NCBI GenBank assembly: GCA_017640445.1
Contig: JAEPQQ010000021.1
Coordinates: 1-36,463 of the forward strand
Length of the DNA stretch: 36,463 bases
Direction: 5' to 3'
Source of the DNA: Bacteroidia bacterium
GTDB taxonomy: Bacteria; Bacteroidota; Bacteroidia; NS11-12g; UBA9320
This document shows positions 16,554 to 25,064 of this stretch, piece by piece. Within the stretch, counting starts at the first letter, position 1, and every line of letters starts with the position of its first letter. The notes under the pieces were generated by a model. That model had not been told where the DNA came from. It made no database searches and saw only the letters and a list, made by a program, of their open reading frames with translations. The position numbers and the translations under genes are program-made.

Positions 16554-17662
16554 AGGGAGCTTATCGTTTTAATAACCTCATCTTGTGCCTGTTTGGTTAT
16601 TTCAGGGTACAAGGGTAAGGATAAGATTTGGTTTTGAAACTCACTTGCCACCGGAAACCGGTTTGCGAGTTCGTTTATGTTAGCATTTCCTGCATATGGC
16701 TTGAGTAGGGGCAATGAAACCGGATAGTGAATACCATACGCGATCTTATTTTCTGACAAAGCAGAAATAAGCTCAGCCCTTCTTGACGACTTGATCACAA
16801 AAAGGTGATAAGCGGAAGCTGAGTATTCAGGTAGTTCGAGGCATTTAACATCGGTGTGGTTAATATGTTCTCGATAGTATGCGGCTTTCTCTTGTCGCAA
16901 TTTGGTCCAATCCCTGATGTACTTAAGTTTAACCGAAAGAATTGCTGCCTGAATGCCATCCATCCGGCTGTTTCTTCCTTCAGATATGTGATTGTGTTTC
17001 TGACCTAGTTGGCCGTGGTTCGCAATTACTCGACACAACTGGGCCAGGTCGTCGTCGTTGGTAATAATAGAACCTGCATCGCCGTATGCCCCAAGATTTT
17101 TTCCAGGGTAATAGCTGTAGGTCGAAACTGTACCAAAGGTGCCTACTGTTTTACCTTTATAGGTGGCCCCATGTGCTTGCGCACAGTCCTCCAAAACAAA
17201 CAGACCCCGGTTATTGGCAATGGCCATAATCTCATCCATTTCGCATGGGTTGCCATACAGGTGAACAACTACAATGCCTTTGGTTTTGTTAGTAATAGCT
17301 GCTTCAATTTTTGTTTCATCCAGTACCCCGGTAGAGCTGTTAATGTCAACAAAAATGGGTGTGCCACCGCAGGTGCTGATGGCTTCTGAACTGGCAATCC
17401 AACTCATTGCCGGCACCAAAACCTCATCACCGGGCCCCACTCCAAGTGCCTGAAGCGCAATCTCGATAGCGTCGGTGCCATTGGCGCACGCAATTGTGTG
17501 GTTAATTCCAATGTAAGAATTGAAGCCAGACTCAAATGCCTGGATGTATTTGTTCTTTCCGGTTCCTATAAACGCATTGTCCGCTATTACAGAGCTAATA
17601 GCGTTGTCAATTTCGGGTTTGATGGCCTGGTATTGTGCCGATAAGTCTACAAAAGGTATCAT
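16550..17662 (-). CDS. DegT/DnrJ/EryC1/StrS sugar aminotransferase
   Basis: 370 residues, full length for the family. N-terminus MIPFVDLSAQYQAIKPEI, the substrate loop ANGTDAIEIAL, PAMSWIASS, HLYGNPCEMD, EDCAQAHGATYKG with D159, and the PLP lysine K188 in SYYPGKNLGAYGDAG. The start is closest to keto-sugar 3-aminotransferases of the WlbC/WbpE/FdtB kind. The Gfo/Idh oxidoreductase at the head of the operon could make the matching keto-sugar, as in the WlbA-WlbC pair; that pairing is inference. Overlaps both neighbours by 4 bases. It is only a distant relative of the CBS-fused aminotransferase at 11243. Confidence 0.92.
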   Translation of the reverse strand: MIPFVDLSAQYQAIKPEIDNAISSVIADNAFIGTGKNKYIQAFESGFNSYIGINHTIACANGTDAIEIALQALGVGPGDEVLVPAMSWIASSEAISTCGGTPIFVDINSSTGVLDETKIEAAITNKTKGIVVVHLYGNPCEMDEIMAIANNRGLFVLEDCAQAHGATYKGKTVGTFGTVSTYSYYPGKNLGAYGDAGSIITNDDDLAQLCRVIANHGQLGQKHNHISEGRNSRMDGIQAAILSVKLKYIRDWTKLRQEKAAYYREHINHTDVKCLELPEYSASAYHLFVIKSSRRAELISALSENKIAYGIHYPVSLPLLKPYAGNANINELANRFPVASEFQNQILSLPLYPEITKQAQDEVIKTISSL

Positions 17663-18315
17663 AATAGTATTCCTCTTAGCTCGCGAATGTCTTGAATGTG
17701 GTGATTGGGTTCAACAGCCTGTATACGCTCCATGCTGCGTATTCCTGAATTTACTCCTATAGTGTTCAGTCCGAGGTTTTTACCGGCGAGAATGTCGGTT
17801 TCGGTATCGCCAATGATCCAACTCGGCAGGGGAGGTTTGTTGTCAAAATGGGCATTGATCAAATTGTATTTAATTTTCCAGCGAGGATCAATCTTTTCTC
17901 CAGAGCTTAGGATGGTCTCAAAGTGTTTGAGTACGTCAAGATTGTTAAGTTCATCCATAAGTTCGGTGCGTGAACCTCTCAGTGTAACCAAAATCAAGGT
18001 GTTGTTTTCCGATAATTCAGTCAAAATAGACTGGGCGTCGGGTTGAAGTTCATCAAAGCGAATGAAGTCTTTGGTTTCAATCAACTCGTTCCGCTTAGTC
18101 CTGTATTGCTCCAAAACATGCTCGGCGCCAGACAGACCAAGAATGTTTGGCACTGGTTCCTTTTTCCGTTTCAGTGTCCAATACGCATCTTTATCGATCG
18201 GTTCAAATCCTAATTCGGTTAGAACATGCCTGTACACCTGGTAGTATTTCTCAGAAACGTCTAGAATTGGACCGTCGAGGTCAAAGAAAATATAGGGTTT
18301 AGTGGCTGTCATCAT
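17659..18315 (-). CDS. HAD family hydrolase
   Basis: 218 residues, HAD superfamily with a helical cap (phosphoglycolate phosphatase-like). Motif I FFDLDGPILD with D12 and D14, motif II LVTLRGSR with T111, motif III lysine near K147, and motif IV GDTETD (169-174). Probably a phosphatase acting on a sugar phosphate or nucleotide-sugar breakdown product. Two adjacent ATGs stand at the start; I use the first. It overlaps the ATP-grasp gene by 17 bases and the aminotransferase by 4. Pro follows the motif I glycine, where Thr or Val is usual. Confidence 0.82.
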   Translation of the reverse strand: MMTATKPYIFFDLDGPILDVSEKYYQVYRHVLTELGFEPIDKDAYWTLKRKKEPVPNILGLSGAEHVLEQYRTKRNELIETKDFIRFDELQPDAQSILTELSENNTLILVTLRGSRTELMDELNNLDVLKHFETILSSGEKIDPRWKIKYNLINAHFDNKPPLPSWIIGDTETDILAGKNLGLNTIGVNSGIRSMERIQAVEPNHHIQDIRELRGILL

Positions 18316-19279
18316 TAAAAATTTCTTCCCAATAACGCGTCATCGTTACACCAACTCGAACGCTGTATTCATTTTTGTCGATTGGCCGGCTTAACGCTTC
18401 TTTTACCATTAGTTCCGGAATATTAGCTCCTGCATGTGTGGTGAGCATAAGCCCACCGGCGGCAAATCGAGGGTTTAACTCGATAAAAAAGAGCTGGTTT
18501 TGATCGTTTTCAATAAATTGGATGTTGCAAACCCCAACGATGCCAATTTTTTTGCAGATTTGAGTCACCGCTGTCCTAAACCGATCAGGGTTGTGGTTGA
18601 TTGACTTAACAACCTGCCCGGCCTTTACCGACATGCGCTCGCGAACGGAAATTACCTTTACCTCACTCGAGCGATTGCAGAAAACATCAACCGTAAATTC
18701 TTTACCCTCTATACACTCCTGGCATATCTGGGTTTCTTCATCCTCATAGTATTTTGATATAACCTCAAGCTCGCCCGAGATCAATACACCAGAACTCGAA
18801 CTGCCTGTATTTGGTTTAACAACCAATTTATGAGTAAGCTCTGTTGCAGCCTGAATGTCATTGCGGGAAAAGGCTTTTGGTACCTGGATGCCAAGGTCTT
18901 GAACCAATTGGTTCATACGTTTTTTGTGGTTACACGTCGATATGGCTTCGAACGAAGAGAGCATCGTTGTAAGGCCAATAGACTCCAGGAGGTCCTGGTT
19001 CGCTGCAATGAACTCAAGTTCACGAGAATACGTAGGGAGAAAAAGATCGAACTGATATTTTTCCTGTAGCTCCTTTAAGGCGTTGAGATAATGCTCGGTA
19101 TCCTTGAAGGGCGGAACTAATGTATAAGAATCTGCCAAAAACAAACCAGGTGCCAATGCATCACAGTCTATGGCATGAATGTAGTAACTATGGTCGGAGT
19201 AGTTCTTTAACGACTTAATGATGTTGATGGAGGATGCCGTTCCGGCACTACCAACTAATATGCGTGTTTCGTTGCTCAC
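18299..19279 (-). CDS. ATP-grasp domain ligase
   Basis: 326 residues with the carbamoyl-phosphate-synthase/D-Ala-D-Ala-ligase type ATP-grasp fold: N-terminal ILVGSAGTASSINIIKSL, the ATP-binding lysine K155 in LVVKPNTGSSSSG, CQECIEGKEFTVDVF (187-200), and the Mg-binding FFIELNPRFAAGG (264-276). ATP-grasp enzymes activate a carboxylate as an acyl phosphate and join it to an amine or other nucleophile. Next to a sugar aminotransferase, an amide-forming step on an amino sugar is plausible, but the substrate is not known. Starts at GTG, overlapping the oxidoreductase stop (GTGA). Confidence 0.85.
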   Translation of the reverse strand: MSNETRILVGSAGTASSINIIKSLKNYSDHSYYIHAIDCDALAPGLFLADSYTLVPPFKDTEHYLNALKELQEKYQFDLFLPTYSRELEFIAANQDLLESIGLTTMLSSFEAISTCNHKKRMNQLVQDLGIQVPKAFSRNDIQAATELTHKLVVKPNTGSSSSGVLISGELEVISKYYEDEETQICQECIEGKEFTVDVFCNRSSEVKVISVRERMSVKAGQVVKSINHNPDRFRTAVTQICKKIGIVGVCNIQFIENDQNQLFFIELNPRFAAGGLMLTTHAGANIPELMVKEALSRPIDKNEYSVRVGVTMTRYWEEIFNDDSH

Positions 19280-20271
19280 CCCTGGTAAATTTTGTCGATT
19301 GCCCGAATGGTCTTTAAACCTTCTGCACCTTCTACAATACCGTTTCTCTTCTCTGCAAAGTTTTCCATCAGTTCGTGAACCAGCTTGTCGTGGTTTGAAC
19401 TAGAACCTTTGTACTTTCCATAGTTATTGGGTTTGTCGGAGAATTCTATGTCTTCTGGTAGCGGATAGGACTGAACATCCCAGAATTCGATCTTATTGAG
19501 GTATTTACCTCCTATCTTAATTGTGCCTTTTTCTCCAATTATGGTGATGCTGCCTTCGTAGTTTTTGTTGTAAACAGCAGTAGACCATAGTAAAGAGCCA
19601 ATTACACCAGACGTAAATCTCAGCGCGCTTACGCCACAGTCTTCAAATTCAATATCGTGATGGAGTGTTCCTCTAACCGTTTTGGCTTCTTCCAGTTCGC
19701 CAAACCACCAAACCAACAGGTCGAGAAAATGGCTGGCTTGTGTATGAAGTGCGCCTCCTTCAAGGTCGAGTTTACCTTTCCAGTCGGAATTGCTGTAATA
19801 TTCTTTATGACGGTTCCACATTACGTTGCATTGAACCATGTATACTTTTCCAAGCTTACCATCGTCTAAGGCGTCTTTGGCCAGTTTAATCGGAATGTTG
19901 AATCGATTTTGTTTGACCACGTAAAGCTTTACACCTTCCTGCTCGGCAACCTCAATCATCTTGTTGGAGTCATCAACAGACAGGGCCATTGGCTTCTCAA
20001 CAAGAATGTGTTTTTTGTGCTTTGCAGCTTGCATGGCCATTTCAGCGTGCAGGCCATGTGGGGTAGCAATACTCACTATTTCGCAACCCGAATCGCGTAA
20101 CATTTCCTCGTAATTCTGATAGTAGGGGATGCCACCATAAAGCTCGGATTGCTCCTTGCATCTGTCCAGATCTATATCGCAAATTGCTACTAATTCAGCA
20201 TTTGGTTCTGCATCTATCACGGCAATGTGTCGCTTGCCGATATGCCCTATTCCTACAATTGCAAATTTCAT
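19276..20271 (-). CDS. Gfo/Idh/MocA family oxidoreductase
   Basis: 331 residues. Rossmann motif GIGHIGKRH (7-15), the EKP signature in LVEKPMALSVDD (90-101, K93), and the C-terminal GFO_IDH_MocA domain with GGALHTQASHFLDLL (172-186). These NAD(P) enzymes oxidise or reduce sugar hydroxyls, for example C3 of UDP-sugars in the WlbA type. First gene of the five-gene minus-strand operon, so it probably provides the keto-sugar for the aminotransferase at 16550. A perfect -7 element TACTTTTG (plus 20297-20304) ends 25 bases before the ATG. Confidence 0.9.
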   Translation of the reverse strand: MKFAIVGIGHIGKRHIAVIDAEPNAELVAICDIDLDRCKEQSELYGGIPYYQNYEEMLRDSGCEIVSIATPHGLHAEMAMQAAKHKKHILVEKPMALSVDDSNKMIEVAEQEGVKLYVVKQNRFNIPIKLAKDALDDGKLGKVYMVQCNVMWNRHKEYYSNSDWKGKLDLEGGALHTQASHFLDLLVWWFGELEEAKTVRGTLHHDIEFEDCGVSALRFTSGVIGSLLWSTAVYNKNYEGSITIIGEKGTIKIGGKYLNKIEFWDVQSYPLPEDIEFSDKPNNYGKYKGSSSNHDKLVHELMENFAEKRNGIVEGAEGLKTIRAIDKIYQG

Positions 20272-20296
20272 GAAATTTTCTGCCGATTTTAAAGGT

Positions 20297-20304
20297 CAAA
20301 AGTA
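20297..20304 (-). promoter_or_regulatory. -7 element of the sugar-modification operon
   Basis: Minus-strand TACTTTTG, a perfect TAnnTTTG, stands 25 bases ahead of the first gene. No clear -33 TTTG at 19 bases. The same 177-base gap holds the start signals of the divergent flippase gene. Confidence 0.45.
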
Positions 20305-20410
20305 CTTAAAAGGGATTGATAATCAGTCATGATATTGCCAATTAAGCAGCTTTGGTCGCAGGAAGCAAACTGTTGAAATATAATTTTACCAGAGCTTTGT
20401 AATAAGTGTT

Positions 20411-20417
20411 TACTTTG
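20411..20417 (+). promoter_or_regulatory. Possible -7 element of the flippase gene
   Basis: TACTTTG, one base shorter than TAnnTTTG, lies about 31 bases before the TTG start at 20449. The purine-rich GAGAAGAGG just before the start may act as a weak ribosome binding site. Confidence 0.25.
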
Positions 20418-20448
20418 ACGTTAGATAAAGTTAAAAGAGAAGAGGCAG

Positions 20449-21939
20449 TTGGGCGTTATTCGAAGACAATCACTGAAGTTTACCGTTGTAAACTTTGCAG
20501 GCACCATTCTGGGTGCGCTGAGTGTGTTATTTATATATCCACTTGACGACCACATATACGGATATGCCAACTATCTGTATGCCACGGCTTCGTTACTCAT
20601 TCCGTTGGCGGGCTTGGGTATCAATGGAGCCGCGGTAAGGTTCTTTAGAGAGTTTAAGAACGACGACGATAACAATGGCTTTGTAAGCCTCATTTTAATG
20701 CTAACGGTTGGCTTAAACCTCCTGTTCGTCATTGGTTTTTGGTTGTTTCACGGTTCTTTTTATGCCTTGCTCGACCTGTTAAACATGGATGTTTCCCTGG
20801 TGAGTAAGAATCAGGCTATCATTTTGGTTTTGGTGTTCTTGCTCAACCTTGTTCTGGTCATATCAGCCATGATTACCAATTACAGACGTATTGTTGTCCC
20901 GGCTATTATCCAAACCCTGGGTTACAAGATTTACCTTCCCATAGCCTTTTTGTTGTGTTATTTCGGATATGTAAACATTGAACAATTTGCACACCTGATC
21001 CCACTTTTTTACGCCGGATCCTTCGTGTTGCTTGTTTTTTATCTTTACAAGCTTGGCGGACTTAAACTCACCTGGCGTCCGAAATTCTTTCGAACAAAGA
21101 TTCGGTCTATGTTGAACTACATGATGTACACAGGCCTCAGTAGCCTTGGTAGTCGATTGATTTATCGCATCGATTCGGTAATGGTGTCCCTTATCGTTGG
21201 TTTGACGTCAAACGGCTTGTACAACCGGATTTTTTTTATGGCTAATGTGGTGGCCATACCTACAAACTCCATTCATCAAATTGCAAACCCCATTATTTCG
21301 GAGCATATCCAGAAAGAAAACTGGCACGAAGTGTCAGAGTTGTATCGCAAGTCATCCACCAACCTCTTTCTCATTGGTGCTTACTTGTTCGTTTGTCTTA
21401 CTTTTTGTTTGCCGGAGGTGTTCAGTTTTGCCCCAAACCCCGAGGCCTACCAGGGTGCTATGGCGATCTTTTTGTTCCTTGGAGCTTCCAGATTGGTAGA
21501 GATGCTTTCTGGGTTAAACGCTGCGATTATTAATTTTTCACAGTACTACCGGTACAACCTGTTGTTTACGTTGATATTGGGTGGAGTCAATATTGTATTG
21601 AACTATTACCTAATCAATGACTACGGTGTGGTGGGTGCGGCAATGGCCAGCTTCTTTTCCTTAGCACTGTTTAACCTAATGAAGTACTTGTTTGTTCTGA
21701 TTAAACTGGGTATTCAACCCTTTGATGCTTCAACACTAAAGATTGCCATCTTGTTTGGTGGGTCTTACCTTCTGTTAAGCTTCTTTCATCTCAACCTGCA
21801 TCCTATTATTAACATAACAGCATATGGCGGAATAATCAGTTTGGTGGCCGTGTTAGGCGTACTGTATTGGAATATATCGGAAGACGCACGGAGTTTGCTG
21901 GTAAAATACATGAATAAACTGGGCCTTAGGGTTTCCTAA
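20449..21939 (+). CDS. Wzx-like polysaccharide flippase (MATE/MOP superfamily)
   Basis: 496 residues, about twelve to fourteen hydrophobic segments spread over the whole length and no soluble domain: the profile of oligosaccharide flippases that move lipid-linked repeat units across the inner membrane. The start MGVIRRQSLKFTVVNFAGTI is characteristic of Bacteroidetes members and is reached only from TTG at 20449; no in-frame ATG lies nearby. Last gene of the polysaccharide block, divergent from the sugar-modification operon, followed by adk after 91 bases. A polymerase (Wzy) was not recognised in the window. Confidence 0.88.
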   Translation: MGVIRRQSLKFTVVNFAGTILGALSVLFIYPLDDHIYGYANYLYATASLLIPLAGLGINGAAVRFFREFKNDDDNNGFVSLILMLTVGLNLLFVIGFWLFHGSFYALLDLLNMDVSLVSKNQAIILVLVFLLNLVLVISAMITNYRRIVVPAIIQTLGYKIYLPIAFLLCYFGYVNIEQFAHLIPLFYAGSFVLLVFYLYKLGGLKLTWRPKFFRTKIRSMLNYMMYTGLSSLGSRLIYRIDSVMVSLIVGLTSNGLYNRIFFMANVVAIPTNSIHQIANPIISEHIQKENWHEVSELYRKSSTNLFLIGAYLFVCLTFCLPEVFSFAPNPEAYQGAMAIFLFLGASRLVEMLSGLNAAIINFSQYYRYNLLFTLILGGVNIVLNYYLINDYGVVGAAMASFFSLALFNLMKYLFVLIKLGIQPFDASTLKIAILFGGSYLLLSFFHLNLHPIINITAYGGIISLVAVLGVLYWNISEDARSLLVKYMNKLGLRVS

Positions 21940-21980
21940 ACCACACTGTTAATATTGTGGCCATATTGGTGGAAACAGCC

Positions 21981-22011
21981 TGTGCTTAGGTAATGAATTT
22001 AATTACATTTG
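21981..22011 (+). promoter_or_regulatory. Promoter of adk-obg
   Basis: TGTG (21981-21984, near TTTG), 19 bases, TACATTTG (22004-22011, perfect TAnnTTTG), then 19 bases to the adk ATG. This separates the core adk-obg unit from the polysaccharide genes. Confidence 0.5.
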
Positions 22012-22030
22012 CTCCCTAAATTGAAAAGGA

Positions 22031-22606
22031 ATGTTTAACGTGATCATTTTCGGCCCTCCTGGGGCAGGTAAAGGCACACAGAGCGCTATGCTGCTCGAGA
22101 AGTACGAATTGGTACATCTAAGCACGGGTGATGTCTTTCGTTCAAATATCAAAGGCGAAACCGAACTTGGCATCTTAGCAAAATCATACATCGATAAAGG
22201 TCAGTTGGTACCTGATGAAGTAACCATCGCCATGGTAGAGGATTTTCTTAAAACCCGACCGGATGCGAAAGGCTTCATTTTTGATGGTTTCCCAAGAACC
22301 ATTTCTCAGGGTGAGGCATTGGATACAATATTATCTAACCTTAATACAACCATCGACACGGTTTTGGCCTTAGAGGTGGAAGAAGACGAATTAGTGAAGC
22401 GCTTGTTGGAAAGAGGAAAACAATCCGGACGTGTGGACGACCAAAGTGAAGAAACCATCCGAAATCGGTTTGGAGAATACAACAACAAAACGGAGCCGTT
22501 GCTTGCATATTACGAGAAGCAGGACAAACTCAGTCGTGTGCATGGCATGGGGCAGATCGATGAGATCTTTGCACGGCTGTGTGAAGCGATCGACAAAAAA
22601 GCATAA
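22031..22606 (+). CDS. adk: Adenylate kinase
   Basis: Catalyses ATP + AMP = 2 ADP in the cytoplasm. 191 residues, the short form without the extended zinc LID. P-loop [10 protein letters not shown] (7-16), AMP-binding [22 protein letters not shown], and the LID region [23 protein letters not shown] at 22031 follows a perfect -7 element by 19 bases. obg follows after two bases, so both are translated from one mRNA. Confidence 0.97.
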   Translation: MFNVIIFGPPGAGKGTQSAMLLEKYELVHLSTGDVFRSNIKGETELGILAKSYIDKGQLVPDEVTIAMVEDFLKTRPDAKGFIFDGFPRTISQGEALDTILSNLNTTIDTVLALEVEEDELVKRLLERGKQSGRVDDQSEETIRNRFGEYNNKTEPLLAYYEKQDKLSRVHGMGQIDEIFARLCEAIDKKA

Positions 22607-22608
22607 GC

Positions 22609-23601
22609 ATGGCAAATCCCAACTTTATCGACTATGTGAAAATTTCGTGCCGTTCTGGTGCCGGAGGGTCGGGGAGTTGGTCGTTGTTTCGCGACAAGTT
22701 TAACAGTAAGGGTGGCCCGGATGGAGGTGATGGAGGCGATGGCGGGTCCGTCATACTCAAAGGAAATGCGCAGTTGTGGACACTGCTACACCTTAAATAC
22801 AAGAAGCACGTTATTTGCGAAAACGGAGTAAACGGTGGTAAAGGCCGGAAGACTGGCAAAAAAGGCGCCGACCAAATTTTGGAGGTGCCCCTCGGAACCG
22901 TGGCAAAGGATGCGGAAACGGGTGAAGTTCTGTTTGAAATAACCGAAGATGGCCAAACGAATGTATTGCTCGCCGGGGGAAGAGGAGGCCTTGGAAATTG
23001 GAATTTTAAGTCCGCAACCAATCAAACACCTCGTTATGCTCAACCCGGTGAAGATGGGCAAGAGTCGTGGCGTATTTTGGAACTAAAGGTTCTGGCGGAT
23101 GTAGGACTTGTAGGGTTTCCTAATGCCGGTAAGTCTACACTATTATCTGTGGTTTCTGCTGCCAAGCCGGCTATCGCTGATTATCCGTTTACCACATTGG
23201 TGCCCAACCTGGGCATCGTAAAGTATCGCGACTATCAATCGTTTGTGATGGCGGATATTCCTGGAATTATAGAAGGGGCTAGCGAAGGGAAGGGCTTAGG
23301 TCATCGGTTTCTGCGGCACATCGAGCGGAACTCGGTGCTCTTATTCCTGATACCTGCTGACAGCGACAACATCATAAAGGAATACGAGGTCTTGGTTAAG
23401 GAGTTGGAACAATACAACAAAGAGATGTTGTTTAAGGACCGGATACTGGCTATAAGCAAGAGCGACATGCTTGACGAAGAGCTAACGGAGGAACTTCGAA
23501 ACGAACTGCCTGAAAACGTACAGACAATCTTTATATCGTCCGTTACCGGTCAAAACATCCAGACGCTCAAAGACGCCCTCTGGAAACATCTGAATAAATA
23601 A
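22609..23601 (+). CDS. obg: Obg GTPase
   Basis: Ribosome-associated GTPase (ObgE/CgtA) involved in 50S assembly and stress response. 330 residues: glycine-rich Obg fold 1-158 ([31 protein letters not shown]), then the G domain with [14 protein letters not shown] (P-loop), [11 protein letters not shown] (switch I), [17 protein letters not shown] (G3) and SKSD in the NKxD position. No C-terminal OCT extension, as usual in this phylum. Convergent with the ferredoxin gene, two bases apart. Confidence 0.96.
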   Translation: MANPNFIDYVKISCRSGAGGSGSWSLFRDKFNSKGGPDGGDGGDGGSVILKGNAQLWTLLHLKYKKHVICENGVNGGKGRKTGKKGADQILEVPLGTVAKDAETGEVLFEITEDGQTNVLLAGGRGGLGNWNFKSATNQTPRYAQPGEDGQESWRILELKVLADVGLVGFPNAGKSTLLSVVSAAKPAIADYPFTTLVPNLGIVKYRDYQSFVMADIPGIIEGASEGKGLGHRFLRHIERNSVLLFLIPADSDNIIKEYEVLVKELEQYNKEMLFKDRILAISKSDMLDEELTEELRNELPENVQTIFISSVTGQNIQTLKDALWKHLNK

Positions 23602-23603
23602 AT

Positions 23604-23942
23604 CTATTCTTCGGGGTCGGTCAGCGAACCTAACACAACCTCAAGACCATCAATTTCTGAAGAGACAGGGATCTGACAACTCAATCGGCTACCGTCAATG
23701 TCCAATACAAATGCTTCGTCGAGCATATCTTCTTCGTCTTCTGACATTTCGGGCAGTGGATGGTCACTTTTTACACAGATGTTGCAAGTAGCGCACATTG
23801 CCATTCCACCGCAAGTAGCTTTTACAGGAAGCTCGTTTGCCTTCATGGCTTCCATTAAGTTAAGCCCCATGTCGGTTGGAGCCTGAATCTCGTGTCGAAC
23901 GCCTTTTAGGTCGGTTACGTAAAGGGTGATAAAATCTTCCAT
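23604..23942 (-). CDS. 2Fe-2S ferredoxin (adrenodoxin type)
   Basis: 112 residues. The cluster ligands fit C44-X5-C50-X2-C53-X35-C89, the adrenodoxin/ISC-type spacing; a further C56 is present. The acidic stretch MSEDEEDMLDEAF is the usual interface with a reductase. It transfers single electrons. Three bases separate it from the ferredoxin-NADP reductase gene upstream, so the two make a natural electron-transfer pair; the downstream acceptor is unknown. Confidence 0.92.
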   Translation of the reverse strand: MEDFITLYVTDLKGVRHEIQAPTDMGLNLMEAMKANELPVKATCGGMAMCATCNICVKSDHPLPEMSEDEEDMLDEAFVLDIDGSRLSCQIPVSSEIDGLEVVLGSLTDPEE

Positions 23943-23945
23943 GAC

Positions 23946-24953
23946 CTAGAAACTGTTAACGCCGCTTACCGTGGTATATTTCAGAACCAGGTTTTTGTCG
24001 GGATGGATGCGTTTGTAAGCCGACTGAACCATTAGCGTTGCTTCGTGGAAACCACATAGAATCAATCGCAGTTTGCCCTCATAATCATTGATATCGCCAA
24101 TGGCGTAGATGCCCGGAACATTTGTGCTGTAGTCAAGTGTATTAACCGAAATAGACTCGCGGTTCAAATCAAGTCCCCATTCCTTAAGTGGTCCAAGCTT
24201 TGGAGAAAGACCAAAGAGAGGAATAAAGTAGTCTGTTGTACGATCTATTGAGGTCTTTTCCACCTTGTCGCTGATGGTAACCGTTGACAGTGTATCGTCG
24301 CCAGCCAGGTGCGAAACTTCCGAGTTGATATGTAGATGAATCTTTCCTTGTTCAGCCAAATGTTGCACTTTTTCAACACTGTCGAGAGCACCACGGAACT
24401 TGGTTCGTCTATGAACCAATGTGACTTCAGATGCTACTTCAGCCAGGAATATGGTCCAGTCAAGCGCCGAATCTCCGCCGCCGGCGATTACCACCTTTTT
24501 ATCCCGAAACTTTTCGGGGTCCTTAATGATGTAATCAACTCCGAAGTCCTCAAACTTCGCCAGGTTTTCAAGTTCCGGTTTGCGTGGTTCGAAACACCCC
24601 AGCCCGCCTGCAATGGCTATTACCGGAGCTTTGTGCTTTGTACCTCTGTTCGTGGTAACGATAAACGTATCGTCTTCTAATCGTTCAATGGTTTCTGCAC
24701 GTTCACCCAGGGTAAAGCCCGGATTAAACGGAGCGCCTTGTTCAATGAGGTTGTTTACAAGTTCGCCAGCCAGGATAGATGGAAAGCCAGGAACGTCGTA
24801 AATCGGTTTTTTAGGATAGATTTCCGCAAGCTGACCTCCCGGTTGAGGAAGTGAATCAATCAAATGACAGCGTAGCTTGATTAAGCCCGCTTCAAACACG
24901 GTAAATAAGCCACAGGGCCCGGCCCCAATAATCAGAATGTCAGTTTCTATCAT
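23946..24953 (-). CDS. Ferredoxin-NADP(+) reductase, thioredoxin reductase-like
   Basis: 335 residues. FAD-binding LIIGAGPCG near the N-terminus, NADP-binding IAGGGDSALDW (about 156-166), HRRTKFRG (181-188) and C-terminal AIGDINDYEGKLRLILCGFHEA. No CxxC redox pair stands before the NADP domain, which separates it from true thioredoxin reductase and fits the YumC-type ferredoxin-NADP reductases. I start at ATG 24953 (MIETDILIIGAG). The frame runs to 24998 from a TTG but would contain the promoter TATCTTTG. Forms an operon with the ferredoxin gene. Confidence 0.92.
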   Translation of the reverse strand: MIETDILIIGAGPCGLFTVFEAGLIKLRCHLIDSLPQPGGQLAEIYPKKPIYDVPGFPSILAGELVNNLIEQGAPFNPGFTLGERAETIERLEDDTFIVTTNRGTKHKAPVIAIAGGLGCFEPRKPELENLAKFEDFGVDYIIKDPEKFRDKKVVIAGGGDSALDWTIFLAEVASEVTLVHRRTKFRGALDSVEKVQHLAEQGKIHLHINSEVSHLAGDDTLSTVTISDKVEKTSIDRTTDYFIPLFGLSPKLGPLKEWGLDLNRESISVNTLDYSTNVPGIYAIGDINDYEGKLRLILCGFHEATLMVQSAYKRIHPDKNLVLKYTTVSGVNSF

Positions 24954-24972
24954 GTCTGTAAATAAACGGCTG

Positions 24973-24999
24973 CAAAGATAACATTTCACATTAGTCAAA
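24973..24999 (-). promoter_or_regulatory. Promoter of the reductase-ferredoxin unit
   Basis: Minus-strand TTTG (plus 24996-24999), 15 bases, TATCTTTG (plus 24973-24980), a perfect TAnnTTTG with a shorter spacer than usual. Ends 19 bases before the ATG at 24953 and supports that start. Confidence 0.5.
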
Positions 25000-25064
25000 G
25001 TTTTGATTCTCTTAAGGTCATTTCCTGACGAAAATCAGGAAGCATCTTGTCCCAGATACGCAGG

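Noticed and set aside
21941..21960. CCACA/TGTGG hairpin after the flippase gene
   Set aside because: Five-base stem with no T run; too weak for a terminator call.
25022..25041. Inverted repeat TTCCTGA/TCAGGAA between the reductase and the dipeptidase genes
   Set aside because: A 7-base stem with a 6-base loop but no T run on either strand; could be a weak end signal for the dipeptidase gene, but not enough to annotate.
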